Positions 25,006 through 34,723 of a stretch of DNA of 64,000 nucleotides are shown here, piece after piece (within the stretch, counting starts at the first letter, position 1; every line of letters starts with the position of its first letter). The notes beneath the pieces are model-generated. The model saw only the letters and a program-made list of their open reading frames with translations, ran no database searches and was not told where the DNA came from. A program made the position numbers and the translations under genes. The stretch covers positions 3,569,501-3,633,500 of the forward strand of contig JAMLJB010000001.1 of the NCBI GenBank assembly GCA_023953835.1, written 5' to 3'. The stretch is from Rhizobiaceae bacterium (GTDB lineage: Bacteria; Pseudomonadota; Alphaproteobacteria; Rhizobiales; Rhizobiaceae).

Positions 25006-26829
25006 CTACTCAACCGTCACCGACTTGGCAAGATTGCGCGGCTGATCGACATCGGTTCCCATGAACACGGCTGTGTAATAAGCGAGCATCTGGATCGGCA
25101 ATGCGTAGAGGATCGGCGCGGCGATTTCGGGGACGGGCGGCAGGATGATGGTGTCCAGCGTGTCGATAGTCGATTTTTCCGCGCCTTCCCGATCCGTGAT
25201 GAGGATGATCTTGCCACCGCGCGCCGCGACCTCCTGCATGTTGGAGACGGTCTTCTCGAAAATGCGGTCATGCGGCGCAATGACGATCACCGGCATGTTC
25301 TCGTCGATCAGTGCGATGGGGCCGTGCTTGAGTTCGCCCGCGGCATAACCTTCGGCGTGGATGTAAGAGATTTCCTTGAGCTTGAGCGCGCCTTCCAGCG
25401 CGAGCGGGAAATTGGTGTCGCGCCCGAGATAGAGCACGTGCTTGTAGTGCGCCAGTTCGCGCGCCACCTTTTCGATCTGCCGTTCGAGCTTCAGCACCTG
25501 GCTTGCCAGCCGAGGCGCTTCGCCAAGTTCCTTGACCAGCCTTCGCTCTTCGGCCTCGTCAACCGTGCCGCGCGCCGCCGCCGCATGGATCGCAAGCGCC
25601 GCCATGACGGAAAGCTGGCAGGTAAACGCCTTGGTCGAGGCGACGCCTATTTCCGGCCCCGCCAGCGTCGGCAGCGTCACATCCGATTCGCGCGCAATGG
25701 TCGAGCCGCGCACGTTCACCACCGCGCCGATGGGAACGCCTTCGCCGCGACAATAGCGCAGCGACGCAAGCGTGTCGGCGGTTTCGCCGGATTGCGAAAT
25801 GAACAGCGCGGCGCTTTTCTTCGCCAGCGGCATTTCGCGATAGCGGAATTCCGACGCGATATCGATGTCGACCGGCAGGCGCGCATAGCGCTCGAACCAG
25901 TATTTCCCGACAAGGCCCGACAGATAGGCCGTGCCGCAGGCCGAAATGGCAATGCGGTCGATTTCGGCGAAGTCGAAGGGCAGTTCCAGCGCCTTTGTGC
26001 GGCCAGTCGTGAAATCGATATAGTGGGCCAGCGTGTGCGAAATCACTTCCGGCTGTTCATGGATTTCCTTTTCCATGAAGTGGCGGTGATTGCCCTTGTC
26101 CACCATGTAGCTGCTGCCGATGGAGCGCTGCCGCTTGCGCTGGACGGGCTTGCCCTCCATGTCGAAAATCTCGACACTGTTGCGGCGCACCACCGCCCAA
26201 TCCCCGTCCTCCAGATAGGTGATGGAGTTGGTGAAAGGCGCTAGCGCAATCGCATCCGAGCCGAGAAACATTTCGCCTTCGCCGTGCCCTACGGCCAGCG
26301 GCGGGCCGTTGCGCGCGCCGACGATGAGGTCTTCGTCGCCCTCGAACATGATCGCCAGCGCGAATGCGCCATGAAGGCGGCGCAGCGCATTGTGGGCGGC
26401 CTCGACGGGAGCAACCCCCTTTGCCAGTTCCCGGCTGACCAGATGCGCCACGACCTCGGTGTCGGTCTGCGACGAAAACACAAATCCGTCTTTCTTCAAC
26501 TCGTCGCGCAGTTCGGCGAAATTCTCGATGATGCCGTTGTGAACGATGGCTACGCCGTTCGAAAAATGCGGGTGGGCGTTCGTTTCGTTAGGAACGCCAT
26601 GCGTCGCCCAGCGCGTATGACCGATGCCGATGGTGCCTGCGAGCGGTTCGGCCTCAAGCCGCTTCTCCAGGTTGACGAGCTTGCCCTCGGCGCGCCTGCG
26701 CCCCAGTTCGCCATGCTCGACGGTGGCCACTCCGGCGGAGTCATAGCCACGATATTCGAGGCGCTTCAAAGCATCGACGATCAACGGCGCGACAGGCGCA
26801 TGACCGACAATGGCAACAATTCCACACAT
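25006..26829 (-). CDS. glmS: Glutamine-fructose-6-phosphate aminotransferase (isomerizing)
   Basis: This enzyme of 607 residues makes glucosamine-6-phosphate, the first step to UDP-GlcNAc for peptidoglycan and LPS. The N-terminal glutaminase domain starts MCGIVAIVG, with Cys2 as nucleophile after Met removal, and has HTRWATHG and NAHPH. Two SIS domains follow (ISACGTAYLSGLVGKYW, SQSGETADTLASL), and the C-terminal tail DQPRNLAKSVTVE is intact. It is 122 bases downstream of glmU, the usual pairing. No glmS ribozyme is expected or seen in this phylum. Confidence 0.97.
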   Translation of the reverse strand: MCGIVAIVGHAPVAPLIVDALKRLEYRGYDSAGVATVEHGELGRRRAEGKLVNLEKRLEAEPLAGTIGIGHTRWATHGVPNETNAHPHFSNGVAIVHNGIIENFAELRDELKKDGFVFSSQTDTEVVAHLVSRELAKGVAPVEAAHNALRRLHGAFALAIMFEGDEDLIVGARNGPPLAVGHGEGEMFLGSDAIALAPFTNSITYLEDGDWAVVRRNSVEIFDMEGKPVQRKRQRSIGSSYMVDKGNHRHFMEKEIHEQPEVISHTLAHYIDFTTGRTKALELPFDFAEIDRIAISACGTAYLSGLVGKYWFERYARLPVDIDIASEFRYREMPLAKKSAALFISQSGETADTLASLRYCRGEGVPIGAVVNVRGSTIARESDVTLPTLAGPEIGVASTKAFTCQLSVMAALAIHAAAARGTVDEAEERRLVKELGEAPRLASQVLKLERQIEKVARELAHYKHVLYLGRDTNFPLALEGALKLKEISYIHAEGYAAGELKHGPIALIDENMPVIVIAPHDRIFEKTVSNMQEVAARGGKIILITDREGAEKSTIDTLDTIILPPVPEIAAPILYALPIQMLAYYTAVFMGTDVDQPRNLAKSVTVE

Positions 26830-26951
26830 ATACGATGTCCCAAGGATTCGAATTTCCGGGCGATATCTACGAAGCGCCGCCGGGGGTTAAAAATCAATTT
26901 GCGTGACGCTTCATGTCAGCGGGCCAAGCGACTGCGAAGCAAGGCATTTGG

Positions 26952-28301
26952 CTATTTCTTGGCGGCGCGCGAAAATCTCTCTCGCAGTTCCCGGCCTTTT
27001 CCCGGCAGGTTCTTCTGCCGCGCGCGCCCGAAAGCCAGCGCATCCGCCTCCACATCCTCGGTCAGCACGCTGCCCGAGGCGACATAGGCACCGTCGCCGA
27101 TGCTGATCGGCGCGACGAGCGACGAGTTGGATCCGACGAACGCGCCTTTGCCGATGTCGGTGAAGAATTTGGAGAAGCCGTCATAATTGCAGGTGATGGT
27201 GCCCGCGCCGATGTTCGCGCCCGCGCCGATGCGCGCATCGCCGATATAGGTCAGGTGGTTGACCTTGGCACCTTCCTCGACAACGGCCTTCTTGATCTCG
27301 ACGAAATTGCCGACTTTCGCATTTTCCCGCAGGTCGGCACCCGGCCTCAGCCGCGCATAGGGTCCGATGTCTGAGCCTTGCGCGATCGTCGCCCCCTCAA
27401 TGTGGGAGAACGCATGAATTTTCACGCCCGAAGCCACTTTCACGCCCGGGCCGAAAAACACGTTGGGCTCGATCACCGTGTCGCTGCCTATCTCGGTATC
27501 GGCTGAGAAATAGACGGTTTCCGGGGCGATCATGGTGACGCCCGAGAGCATGATTTCGCGCCGCTTGCGGCCCTGCCATATGGCTTCCGCCTCGGCCAGT
27601 TCGACGCGGCTGTTGACGCCCAGCACACTTTCAAAGCTCGCTTCCGTCGACGTCACCTTCAGCCCGTTCGCGTTCGCCAGTTCGACGATGTCGGTGAGAT
27701 AATATTCGCCCTTGGCGTTGGCATTGCCGACCCTGTCGAGCAGCGCCAGAGCATGATTTCCCGCAATGGCCATCAAGCCGCCATTGCAGAAGGTGATGGC
27801 GCGTTCGTCCGGCGAGCAATCCTTGTCCTCCCGAATCGCAACCAGCACCCCGTCCTTTTCGATCAGGCGACCGTAGCCCGCCGGATTGGGCGTGCGGAAC
27901 CCGACCACCACGACCGCGAACCCTTCGGCAAGCTTTGCCCGAGCCTCGGACAATACCAATGATTCAATCAAAGGTGTGTCCCCGAACATCACCAGCAGAT
28001 CGTCATATCCGCGCGCGATTGCGTCCCGCGCCGCAAGGACGGCATGCGCGGTGCCAAGCCGTTCGGCCTGCACAAATGTCGCAGCACCTGGTGCGAAACC
28101 CGAGATCGCCTTTGTCACGGCGTCCGCGCCATGGCCCACGACAAAGGCGAGGTCGCCGGCACCAGCGGCTTGTGCAGCGTGTGCGACATGCGCGAGCATG
28201 GGGCGACCGGCAATCTTGTGCAGCACCTTGGGCATTGCGCTTTTCATGCGCGTTCCCTCGCCCGCGGCGAGGATGATGGACAGGCAGCTTCGTGAGGTCA
28301 T
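26952..28301 (-). CDS. glmU: Bifunctional N-acetylglucosamine-1-phosphate uridyltransferase / glucosamine-1-phosphate acetyltransferase
   Basis: This enzyme of 449 residues completes UDP-GlcNAc synthesis. The N-terminal nucleotidyltransferase domain has LAAGEGTRMKSAMPKVLHKI. The C-terminal left-handed beta-helix has the hexapeptide series IGSDTVIEPNVFFGPGV to IGAGANIGAGTITCNYDG and VGSNSSLVAPISIGDGA. The start at 28301 (MTSRSCLS) is preferred over 28343 because it fits the family length and leaves a normal N-terminus. It precedes glmS. Confidence 0.97.
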   Translation of the reverse strand: MTSRSCLSIILAAGEGTRMKSAMPKVLHKIAGRPMLAHVAHAAQAAGAGDLAFVVGHGADAVTKAISGFAPGAATFVQAERLGTAHAVLAARDAIARGYDDLLVMFGDTPLIESLVLSEARAKLAEGFAVVVVGFRTPNPAGYGRLIEKDGVLVAIREDKDCSPDERAITFCNGGLMAIAGNHALALLDRVGNANAKGEYYLTDIVELANANGLKVTSTEASFESVLGVNSRVELAEAEAIWQGRKRREIMLSGVTMIAPETVYFSADTEIGSDTVIEPNVFFGPGVKVASGVKIHAFSHIEGATIAQGSDIGPYARLRPGADLRENAKVGNFVEIKKAVVEEGAKVNHLTYIGDARIGAGANIGAGTITCNYDGFSKFFTDIGKGAFVGSNSSLVAPISIGDGAYVASGSVLTEDVEADALAFGRARQKNLPGKGRELRERFSRAAKK

Positions 28302-28366
28302 GCGAAGATCCGAATGAAATGTGGGCGCGCTTTTAGCACCCAATACTTAAAATCGCCATGAGGCGG

Positions 28367-29110
28367 CTATCCAAGCGTCTGGAGCGCCGGGAAAGTCTCC
28401 AGCAACCAGTAGGCCGCGGCCTGCATGCCCCCGGTGAGGAACAAAACGCCAGCAAGCACGAGAAGCGCCCCGATGGCCTTTTCCACGCGACCCAGATGGA
28501 AGCGGAATTTGCGAAGAAAGCGCATGAAGGCTCCCGAAAACATTGCGGCGATCAGGAAGGGAAGGCCGAGCCCCAGCGAATAGACGGCCAGAAGCAGCGC
28601 GCCGTCAGCAACCGTGCCCCTGCCGCCCGCAAGGGTCAGGATGGGGCCGAGCACCGGCCCTATACACGGCGTCCAGCCAAACGCGAACGCCAGACCCATG
28701 ACGTAGGCGCCCAGCACTGTTGTCGGGCGCGTGTGCGACTGGAAACGCGCTTCCCGCGACAGCAGCGGGATGCGCAATATGCCGAGGAAATTCAGCCCCA
28801 TCACGATGATGATGATTCCCGCCGCCATCGCCAGCGGCTCCTGCCAGGCGCGCAGAAACTGGCCGATTGTGGATGCCCCTGCCCCAAGCGCGACGAAAAC
28901 CGTCGAAAAGCCGAGCACGAACATGGTGGCCGCGCCGAACAATGCGGTGCGTGCGGCGAGCGGTGCCGCCTTGCGTTCACCGGAAAACTCCTCGACCGAG
29001 ACTCCGGCCATATAGCAAAGGTAGGGCGGCACCAGCGGCAGGACGCAAGGTGACAGAAAGGAAAGCGCGCCCGCGCCAAACGCGGTTGCAAAGCCAACAT
29101 CTACAGCCAT
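28367..29110 (-). CDS. CcdA-like cytochrome c biogenesis / thiol-disulfide transport protein
   Basis: This polytopic membrane protein of 247 residues, with about six segments, belongs to the CcdA/DsbD-beta family. The redox cysteines are visible in the two symmetric motifs FLSPCVLPLVPPYL and GWTPCIGPVLGPIL. It probably carries reducing equivalents from cytoplasmic thioredoxin to periplasmic acceptors such as the cytochrome c maturation machinery. No ccm or thioredoxin gene lies adjacent. MAVDVGF at 29110 is the likely start; 29128 would add six residues. Confidence 0.88.
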   Translation of the reverse strand: MAVDVGFATAFGAGALSFLSPCVLPLVPPYLCYMAGVSVEEFSGERKAAPLAARTALFGAATMFVLGFSTVFVALGAGASTIGQFLRAWQEPLAMAAGIIIIVMGLNFLGILRIPLLSREARFQSHTRPTTVLGAYVMGLAFAFGWTPCIGPVLGPILTLAGGRGTVADGALLLAVYSLGLGLPFLIAAMFSGAFMRFLRKFRFHLGRVEKAIGALLVLAGVLFLTGGMQAAAYWLLETFPALQTLG

Positions 29111-29285
29111 CGATTCATCCCGATGCAATCATGTCGCCGCGCTATAGACGGCGCGACCCCCTCCCGCCAATCACCAAAGCGTGGAAATCCTTGCGACAGG
29201 CTCCGAACCCTCGTTTCGCCCGCACTTGTATTGGTGGCCCGAGAGCTTTAGGACCAAGCAAAATCGGCCCGTGAAATCCACATTC

Positions 29286-30518
29286 ATGAACATCTGGTAT
29301 TTTCATCCATACGGTAGCGCGCCGGGGCGAGGAAAATACTTGCGGCCATTCTATCTCGGCAAGGAATGGGTCCGGCTCGGCCACAACGTCACCTGCTTCG
29401 TGAGCCGCAACCACCACCTGATGGACCAGCCCGACCCCCTGCCGGAACGCGAGACCGTCGGCGGCGTCCCCTTCGTTTCCCTACCCGCGCGGGCCTATGC
29501 GGGCAACGGCGCGGGCCGCGCGCTCAACATGCTGGATTTCTGCCGTTCGATGCTGCGCCTGCCGTCGGACCTGCCCAGACCCGATGCGATCATCGTATCC
29601 TCTCCGCACCCGTTCCCGATCTTTCCGGCGGCGCGGCTTGCGCGTCGCTACGGCGCGAAGCTGGTCTTTGAAATCCGCGATATGTGGCCGCTTTCGATCA
29701 TCGAGATGACGAAAACGCCAAGATGGCATCCAATCACGATTGCGGCCTGGGCGGCGGAACGCTTCGCCTGCCGCAACGCCGATGTCATCGGCTCGCTGCT
29801 CGGCAACGCCGAGCCCTTTCTGCGCGAACGCGGATTTCGCGGCAGGTTCGTGCATGCGCCCAACGGGGTCAGCGACGACGAGGTTGCGGCGACGCTTGCG
29901 CCCTCCACGCCGCAAGGCAAAGCGGCGGCGGAACGGCTGGCGCTCTGGCGGCGCGAGGGGCGTCTGATCGTCATTCATCCGGGTACGCAGGGTTATCCCA
30001 GCGCTCTCGACATATTGCTTAAGAGCGTCGCAAACGCTGCCGGCGAGCGCGGCAGTCAGCCATTCGGCCTGCTGCTCGTGGGGGGCGGCGACACCGCCGA
30101 CACACTCAAGCAGCTCACGAACCGGCTCGGCCTGAACGAAGACGTTTTCTTCGTGCCGCCTGTACCTAAACCCGAAGCACTCTGGCTCACCGCGCACAGT
30201 GACATCGGCTATGCGGGAAAGCGAAACTTCCGCAGCGTTTTCGAGCATGGAATCAGTTTCAACAAGATCATCGACTTCATGCAGGTGGGCCTGCCTATCA
30301 TCCTGCCGGTCACGACCGCAGGCGACCCGGTGTCGGCGTCGGGCTGCGGCATTGTCACTGGTGACGATCCGGGCGACATCGCCAGGGCGTTGCTGGCGCT
30401 GGCCGACATGAGTGCCGAAGAACGCATGGAAATGGGCAGGAAAGGCCGCGAATATGCCGAGCGTTCGCTGTCGTTCCGCCAGATCGCGGCAGACTACATC
30501 GAGGCGATCGCTTCATGA
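29286..30518 (+). CDS. Glycosyltransferase, GT4-type
   Basis: This 410-residue protein has two Rossmann-like halves of the GT-B fold. The N-terminal half opens MNIWYFHPYGSAPGRGKYLRP and contains LVFEIRDMWPLSI, a pattern seen in WbuB-like amino-sugar transferases. The C-terminal half has VIHPGTQGYPSALDIL, GLLLVGGGDTADTL, FFVPPVPKPE and MQVGLPIILP, the usual donor-binding region. The acceptor and sugar are unknown. No other polysaccharide genes are adjacent, so it stands alone between the CcdA-like gene and tRNA-Lys. The start at 29286 was preferred over 29181 because the upstream stretch has no family match. Confidence 0.87.
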   Translation: MNIWYFHPYGSAPGRGKYLRPFYLGKEWVRLGHNVTCFVSRNHHLMDQPDPLPERETVGGVPFVSLPARAYAGNGAGRALNMLDFCRSMLRLPSDLPRPDAIIVSSPHPFPIFPAARLARRYGAKLVFEIRDMWPLSIIEMTKTPRWHPITIAAWAAERFACRNADVIGSLLGNAEPFLRERGFRGRFVHAPNGVSDDEVAATLAPSTPQGKAAAERLALWRREGRLIVIHPGTQGYPSALDILLKSVANAAGERGSQPFGLLLVGGGDTADTLKQLTNRLGLNEDVFFVPPVPKPEALWLTAHSDIGYAGKRNFRSVFEHGISFNKIIDFMQVGLPIILPVTTAGDPVSASGCGIVTGDDPGDIARALLALADMSAEERMEMGRKGREYAERSLSFRQIAADYIEAIAS

Positions 30519-30584
30519 AATCAGTGGCTTGAAGGCGCTCGTCCGCCGATCCACAGAGGTGCTTGAAAGGTCCGGATTTTCCGG

Positions 30585-30613
30585 TTGACCGCCGATGCCT
30601 CGCTCCCTATGTT
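30585..30613 (+). promoter_or_regulatory. Predicted promoter for tRNA-Lys
   Basis: TTGACC (30585-30590), a 17-base spacer and TATGTT (30608-30613) lie directly before tRNA-Lys, placing the start about eight bases upstream of the mature 5' end. Confidence 0.6.
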
Positions 30614-30627
30614 CCGCGCACTTTTTG

Positions 30628-30702
30628 GGGCCGGTAGCTCAGCGGTAGAGCACGTGACTTTTAATCATGTGGTCGAGGGTTCGATTCCCTCCCGGCTCAC
30701 CA
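30628..30702 (+). tRNA. tRNA-Lys (TTT)
   Basis: The 75 bases include an encoded CCA. Acceptor GGGCCGG pairs with CCGGCTC (one G-T pair), with discriminator A. The anticodon loop is CTTTTAA (anticodon TTT), and the T loop is TTCGATT. Its 3' end lies 14 bases from the end of the convergent glpK. Confidence 0.97.
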
Positions 30703-30716
30703 CAGTCATTTCCGCG

Positions 30717-32210
30717 TCAGGCTGTCAGCGTTCGCCGGACAGCATCGTGCCAACCCCTTATCTTCGCGCGCCTCACTTTCTCTTCCATCTGCGGCTGGAA
30801 GCGGCGGTCGAGCGCCCAGCGCTTCGCAAACCCGGTCGCCTTCGGCCAGACGCCCGCCTTTGAAGCCGCCAGCCATGCCGCGCCCAGCGCCGTCGTTTCG
30901 AGCACGGTGGGGCGGTCCACGGGCGCGTCAAGGATGTCGGCGAGGCATTGCATCGTCCAGTCGGACGCAACCATGCCGCCATCGACGCGCAGCACCGTCT
31001 TGCGACCGCCGTGGCCCCTCCAGTCTTTCTTCATCGCGTCCAGCAGGTCGCGCGTCTGGAACGCGACCGATTCAAGCGCGGCTTTCGCAAACTCGGCCGG
31101 TCCAGAATTGCGCGTCAGGCCGAAGATCGCGCCGCGGGCGTCAGCGTCCCAATGCGGAGCGCCAAGGCCGACGAAGGCGGGCACCAGATAGACGTTCTGC
31201 GACGGGTCGGCCTCGCCCGCCAGTTCCCCGCTTTGCGCGGCATGGCCTATCATCCTCGCGCCATCGCGCAGCCATTGCACAGCCGCTCCGGCAATGAAGA
31301 TCGAGCCTTCCAGCGCGTAGGTCGTCTTGCCCCCGAGGCGGTAGGCAATCGTCGTGAGCAGGCGGTTCTTCGAACGCACCATGTCTGTGCCCGTATTCAA
31401 CAGCGCAAAGCAGCCGGTTCCGTAGGTCGATTTCATCATGCCGGGCTGGAAGCAAGCCTGCCCGATGGTTGCCGCCTGCTGGTCGCCTGCGACTCCAAGA
31501 ATTGGGACTTCGGCTCCCAAAAAGGACTTTTGTGTCCTTCCAAAATCCGCCGCGCAATCCCTCACTTCCGGCAGCATTGCGGCAGGTATTTTCAGGAGCC
31601 GAAGCAGTTCCTCGTCCCAGCGATTCTCGGCAATGTTGAAGACCAGCGTCCGCGAAGCATTGGTCGCGTCGGTTGCATGCACATTGCCGCCGGTCAGTCG
31701 CCAGATCAGGAAGGAATCGATTGTGCCCGCCAGCAATTCGCCGGCTTCCGCGCGTTTTCGCGCGCCCTTTACATTGTCCAGCAGCCAAGTGATTTTCGTG
31801 CCCGAGAAATACGGGTCGAGCAGAAGCCCCGTCTTGCGGACGAATGTCGGCTCCCTGCCTGCCTTCTTAAGCCTGTGGCAGAGCGGCGCGGTGCGCCGGT
31901 CCTGCCAGACGATGGCGTTGTAGATCGGCTCGCCGGTCGCTTTGTCCCAGACGACCACCGTCTCGCGCTGATTGGTTATGCCGATCGCCGCGATGTCGGC
32001 TGCCGTCAGCTTCGCCTTCCTGAGGGCCGCCCTGCACGTCGAGACGACTGTCGCCCAGATTTCCTCCGGATCGTGTTCCACCCAGCCGGAAGCCGGATAG
32101 TGCTGTGAAAATTCCTTCTGGTCGAGGCCGACGATCTTCATATCGGCGTCGAACACGATGGCGCGCGTGGATGTCGTGCCCTGATCGATCGCAAGGATAT
32201 TCGATGTCAT
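30717..32210 (-). CDS. glpK: Glycerol kinase
   Basis: This FGGY-family kinase of 497 residues phosphorylates glycerol to glycerol-3-phosphate. The N-terminal phosphate loop is AIDQGTTSTRAIVFD. Family runs include ITNQRETVVVWDK, the signature YGTGCFALLNTG and GAPHWDADARGAIFGLTR, and DGGMVASDWTMQCLADIL near the C-terminus. It follows glpD by 19 bases in the glpR-glpD-glpK operon. No glycerol facilitator or ABC importer is in the window. Confidence 0.96.
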   Translation of the reverse strand: MTSNILAIDQGTTSTRAIVFDADMKIVGLDQKEFSQHYPASGWVEHDPEEIWATVVSTCRAALRKAKLTAADIAAIGITNQRETVVVWDKATGEPIYNAIVWQDRRTAPLCHRLKKAGREPTFVRKTGLLLDPYFSGTKITWLLDNVKGARKRAEAGELLAGTIDSFLIWRLTGGNVHATDATNASRTLVFNIAENRWDEELLRLLKIPAAMLPEVRDCAADFGRTQKSFLGAEVPILGVAGDQQAATIGQACFQPGMMKSTYGTGCFALLNTGTDMVRSKNRLLTTIAYRLGGKTTYALEGSIFIAGAAVQWLRDGARMIGHAAQSGELAGEADPSQNVYLVPAFVGLGAPHWDADARGAIFGLTRNSGPAEFAKAALESVAFQTRDLLDAMKKDWRGHGGRKTVLRVDGGMVASDWTMQCLADILDAPVDRPTVLETTALGAAWLAASKAGVWPKATGFAKRWALDRRFQPQMEEKVRRAKIRGWHDAVRRTLTA

Positions 32211-32229
32211 TCGATAGTCCCGCCCCGCG

Positions 32230-33771
32230 CTATTTCCGCCTTTTCCGCTTCGGCGCGACCGTTCCCCCCTCGAGTCCGGCCATGAAGTCCGCCAACGCGA
32301 CGGCTTCCTTCTGCGTGAGGCGCAGGCCCCGCTTGGTCCTGCGCCAAAGCACGTCGTCAGCCGTCATGGCCCATTCGTGCTCAACAAGGTAACGCACTTC
32401 CGCCTCATAAAGATCGGCGCCGAAGCACCTTCCGAGATCGTCCTGCGACGCCGCCGTGCCGAGCAACTTGCGTGCACGCGTCCCATAGAGACGCACCAGC
32501 CTGCGGGCATGCGCTTCATCGAGAAACGGATAATCGGCCATCAGCGCACCCACTTCGGACGCGAAGCCATGAACACCGAATTCGCCACCCGGAAGGACGG
32601 CGTTCGCTGTCCACGGCCCGCCACGTGCGCCGAGTTGGCCTTCGATCTTTTCGAGCATCGATTCCGCCAACCGCCGGTATGTCGTGATCTTGCCGCCGAA
32701 ACTGTTGACCAGCGGTGCTCGGCCATTGCCATTGTCGAGCGCCAGCACATAGTCGCGGGTCGCTTCCTGCGCCTTCGACGCACCGTCGTCATAGAGCGGG
32801 CGCACCGCCGAATAGGTCCACACAATATCCGCGCGCTGCACAGGCTCGGCAAAATACTCGCTCGCGGCGTCACAGAGATAGTCGATCTCCTGGTCACTGA
32901 TCGTGACCTTTGCCAAGTCGCCCTTGTAGTCGCGGTCGGTCGTGCCGATCAGCGCAAAATCGTCCTCGTAAGGGATGGCGAAGATGATGCGACCGTCCTT
33001 GTTCTGGAAGAAATAGGCGCGCGGGTCGTCGAACTTTTTCGGCACGACGATGTGGCTGCCCTGCACGAGGCGCACATTGTGCACATCGTTCTGCCCGAGC
33101 GCACCGGCCAGAACGTCATCGACCCACGGCCCCGCCGCATTGACCAGCAGCTTTGCGGCCACGGTCTCGCGCGCGCCCGAGCGCGTGTCCTCGACCGTCA
33201 CCGTCCACTCGCTCTCGCCCCGCACGGCCTCAACCACCTTCGTGCGCGTACGGATCACCGCGCCCCGGTCGGCAGCATCGCGGGCGTTCAGCGCAACAAG
33301 CCGCGAATCCATGACCCAGCCGTCCGAATATTCGAAGGCTTTCGTGAAGAGCGGCTTGAGCGGCTTGCGCGCCGGATCGGTGCGCATGTCCAGCGTCCGC
33401 GTCGCGGGCAACAGCTTTCGCCCGCCGAGATGGTCATAGAGAAACAGGCCGAGCCTCAGCATCCAGGCGGGACGCGGCCCGCCCTGGAAATAAGGCAGCA
33501 CAAAGCGCATCGGCCAGATGATGTGCGGGGCGCTTTTCCAGAGGATCTCGCGCTCCATCAGCGCCTCGCGGACCAGCCGGAACTCATAATGTTCGAGATA
33601 GCGCAGTCCGCCGTGAATGAGCTTGGTCGAGCCGGAGGACGTACCGCTCGCCAGATCGTTCATCTCGGCGAGAAAAACAGAGAAGCCCCGCCCAACGGCA
33701 TCACGCGCGATGCCGCAGCCGTTAATGCCTCCGCCGATCACAAGAATATCGAACTGGGTCGGCGTCGCCAA
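32230..33771 (-). CDS. glpD: Aerobic glycerol-3-phosphate dehydrogenase
   Basis: This FAD-dependent membrane-associated dehydrogenase of 513 residues oxidises glycerol-3-phosphate to dihydroxyacetone phosphate and feeds electrons to quinone. The FAD-binding motif is ILVIGGGINGCGIARDAVGRG near the N-terminus. GTSSGSTKLIHGGLRYLEH and LIGTTDRDYKGD are diagnostic. The C-terminal domain (LVEHEWAMTADDVLWRRTK) is complete. It lies between glpR and glpK. Confidence 0.97.
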   Translation of the reverse strand: MATPTQFDILVIGGGINGCGIARDAVGRGFSVFLAEMNDLASGTSSGSTKLIHGGLRYLEHYEFRLVREALMEREILWKSAPHIIWPMRFVLPYFQGGPRPAWMLRLGLFLYDHLGGRKLLPATRTLDMRTDPARKPLKPLFTKAFEYSDGWVMDSRLVALNARDAADRGAVIRTRTKVVEAVRGESEWTVTVEDTRSGARETVAAKLLVNAAGPWVDDVLAGALGQNDVHNVRLVQGSHIVVPKKFDDPRAYFFQNKDGRIIFAIPYEDDFALIGTTDRDYKGDLAKVTISDQEIDYLCDAASEYFAEPVQRADIVWTYSAVRPLYDDGASKAQEATRDYVLALDNGNGRAPLVNSFGGKITTYRRLAESMLEKIEGQLGARGGPWTANAVLPGGEFGVHGFASEVGALMADYPFLDEAHARRLVRLYGTRARKLLGTAASQDDLGRCFGADLYEAEVRYLVEHEWAMTADDVLWRRTKRGLRLTQKEAVALADFMAGLEGGTVAPKRKRRK

Positions 33772-33872
33772 CCTTCCCTCCCGACGTCACGCGCAGGATT
33801 CCGCGCTTGCTGCAAGCTACTGCGAATTAATTCGAACACAGAACGCGTGTCAAACGAAAACTCCAATCGACG

Positions 33873-34640
33873 CTACTGGCGGGCCGTTTCGATCAGATGC
33901 ACGTCGCTGTCGGCGCAGATCTTCCGGATGACCGGCAGGTCGCAACGGTCCGTGATAAAGGTGTTGACCTGAGACAGATGCGCGATGCGCACCGGCGCGG
34001 TGCGTTCATATTTCGTCGCATCGCAAACGAGGATGACGTTGCGCGCATTGGCGATGATCGCCTGCGCGACCTTCACTTCGCGAAAATCGAAATCGAGGAG
34101 CGCGCCGTCATGGTCGATGGCCGACGCGCCGATCACCGCATAGTCGACCTTGAACTGCCTGATGAAATCGACCGCCGCCTCGCCGACGACGCCGCCGTCC
34201 GAGCCGCGCACGATGCCGCCCGCAATGACCACCTCGATCTGAGGATAGACCCGCATCCTGTTGGCGACATTGATATTATTCGTAATGACCATGAGCCCGT
34301 CATGGTCAAGAAGCGCCTTGCTGACTTCTTCGGTTGTGGTGCCGATGTTGATGAAAAGCGACGCGCCATCCGGAATGAGGCGAGCCGCCGCCCTGCCAAT
34401 GGCCTCCTTCTCGTCAGCGGCGATCTTGCGCCGCGCTTCATACTCCACATTCTCGATACCGGAAGGAAACAGAGCGCCCCCGTGGATACGGCGCAGCATG
34501 CGCTGTTCACATAGATCGTTCAGGTCCTTGCGGATGGTCTGCGGCGTCACGTCGAAGCGGGCTGCAAGCTCCTCGACAAGAACCTTTCCCTGGTCCTTCG
34601 CAAGCTGCACAATTTCGGAATGCCTTGGTGAAAGGAACAT
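33873..34640 (-). CDS. glpR: DeoR-family transcriptional repressor, GlpR-like
   Basis: This 255-residue DeoR-family regulator has an N-terminal helix-turn-helix (ARFDVTPQTIRKDLNDL, RRIHGGA) followed by a sugar-phosphate sensor domain (LFINIGTTTEEVSKALL, ANARNVILVCDATKYERTAPVRI). It is the first gene of a run with glpD and glpK, so glycerol-3-phosphate is the likely effector and the operon its likely target. An interval of 101 bases separates it from glpD. The ribosome-binding region and start at 34640 are as expected. Confidence 0.9.
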   Translation of the reverse strand: MFLSPRHSEIVQLAKDQGKVLVEELAARFDVTPQTIRKDLNDLCEQRMLRRIHGGALFPSGIENVEYEARRKIAADEKEAIGRAAARLIPDGASLFINIGTTTEEVSKALLDHDGLMVITNNINVANRMRVYPQIEVVIAGGIVRGSDGGVVGEAAVDFIRQFKVDYAVIGASAIDHDGALLDFDFREVKVAQAIIANARNVILVCDATKYERTAPVRIAHLSQVNTFITDRCDLPVIRKICADSDVHLIETARQ

Positions 34641-34723
34641 GCGCGCCTCCCGATTTTCGCTTTTTCTCTTTCTAGAGCAAAACGAAAATCGTTGGAAGGC
34701 ACAATCGCCAAAGCGAAAGCTTC

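Noticed and set aside
26830..26951. glmS ribozyme
   Set aside because: The 122-bp spacer shows no ribozyme core, and the ribozyme is a Firmicutes feature.
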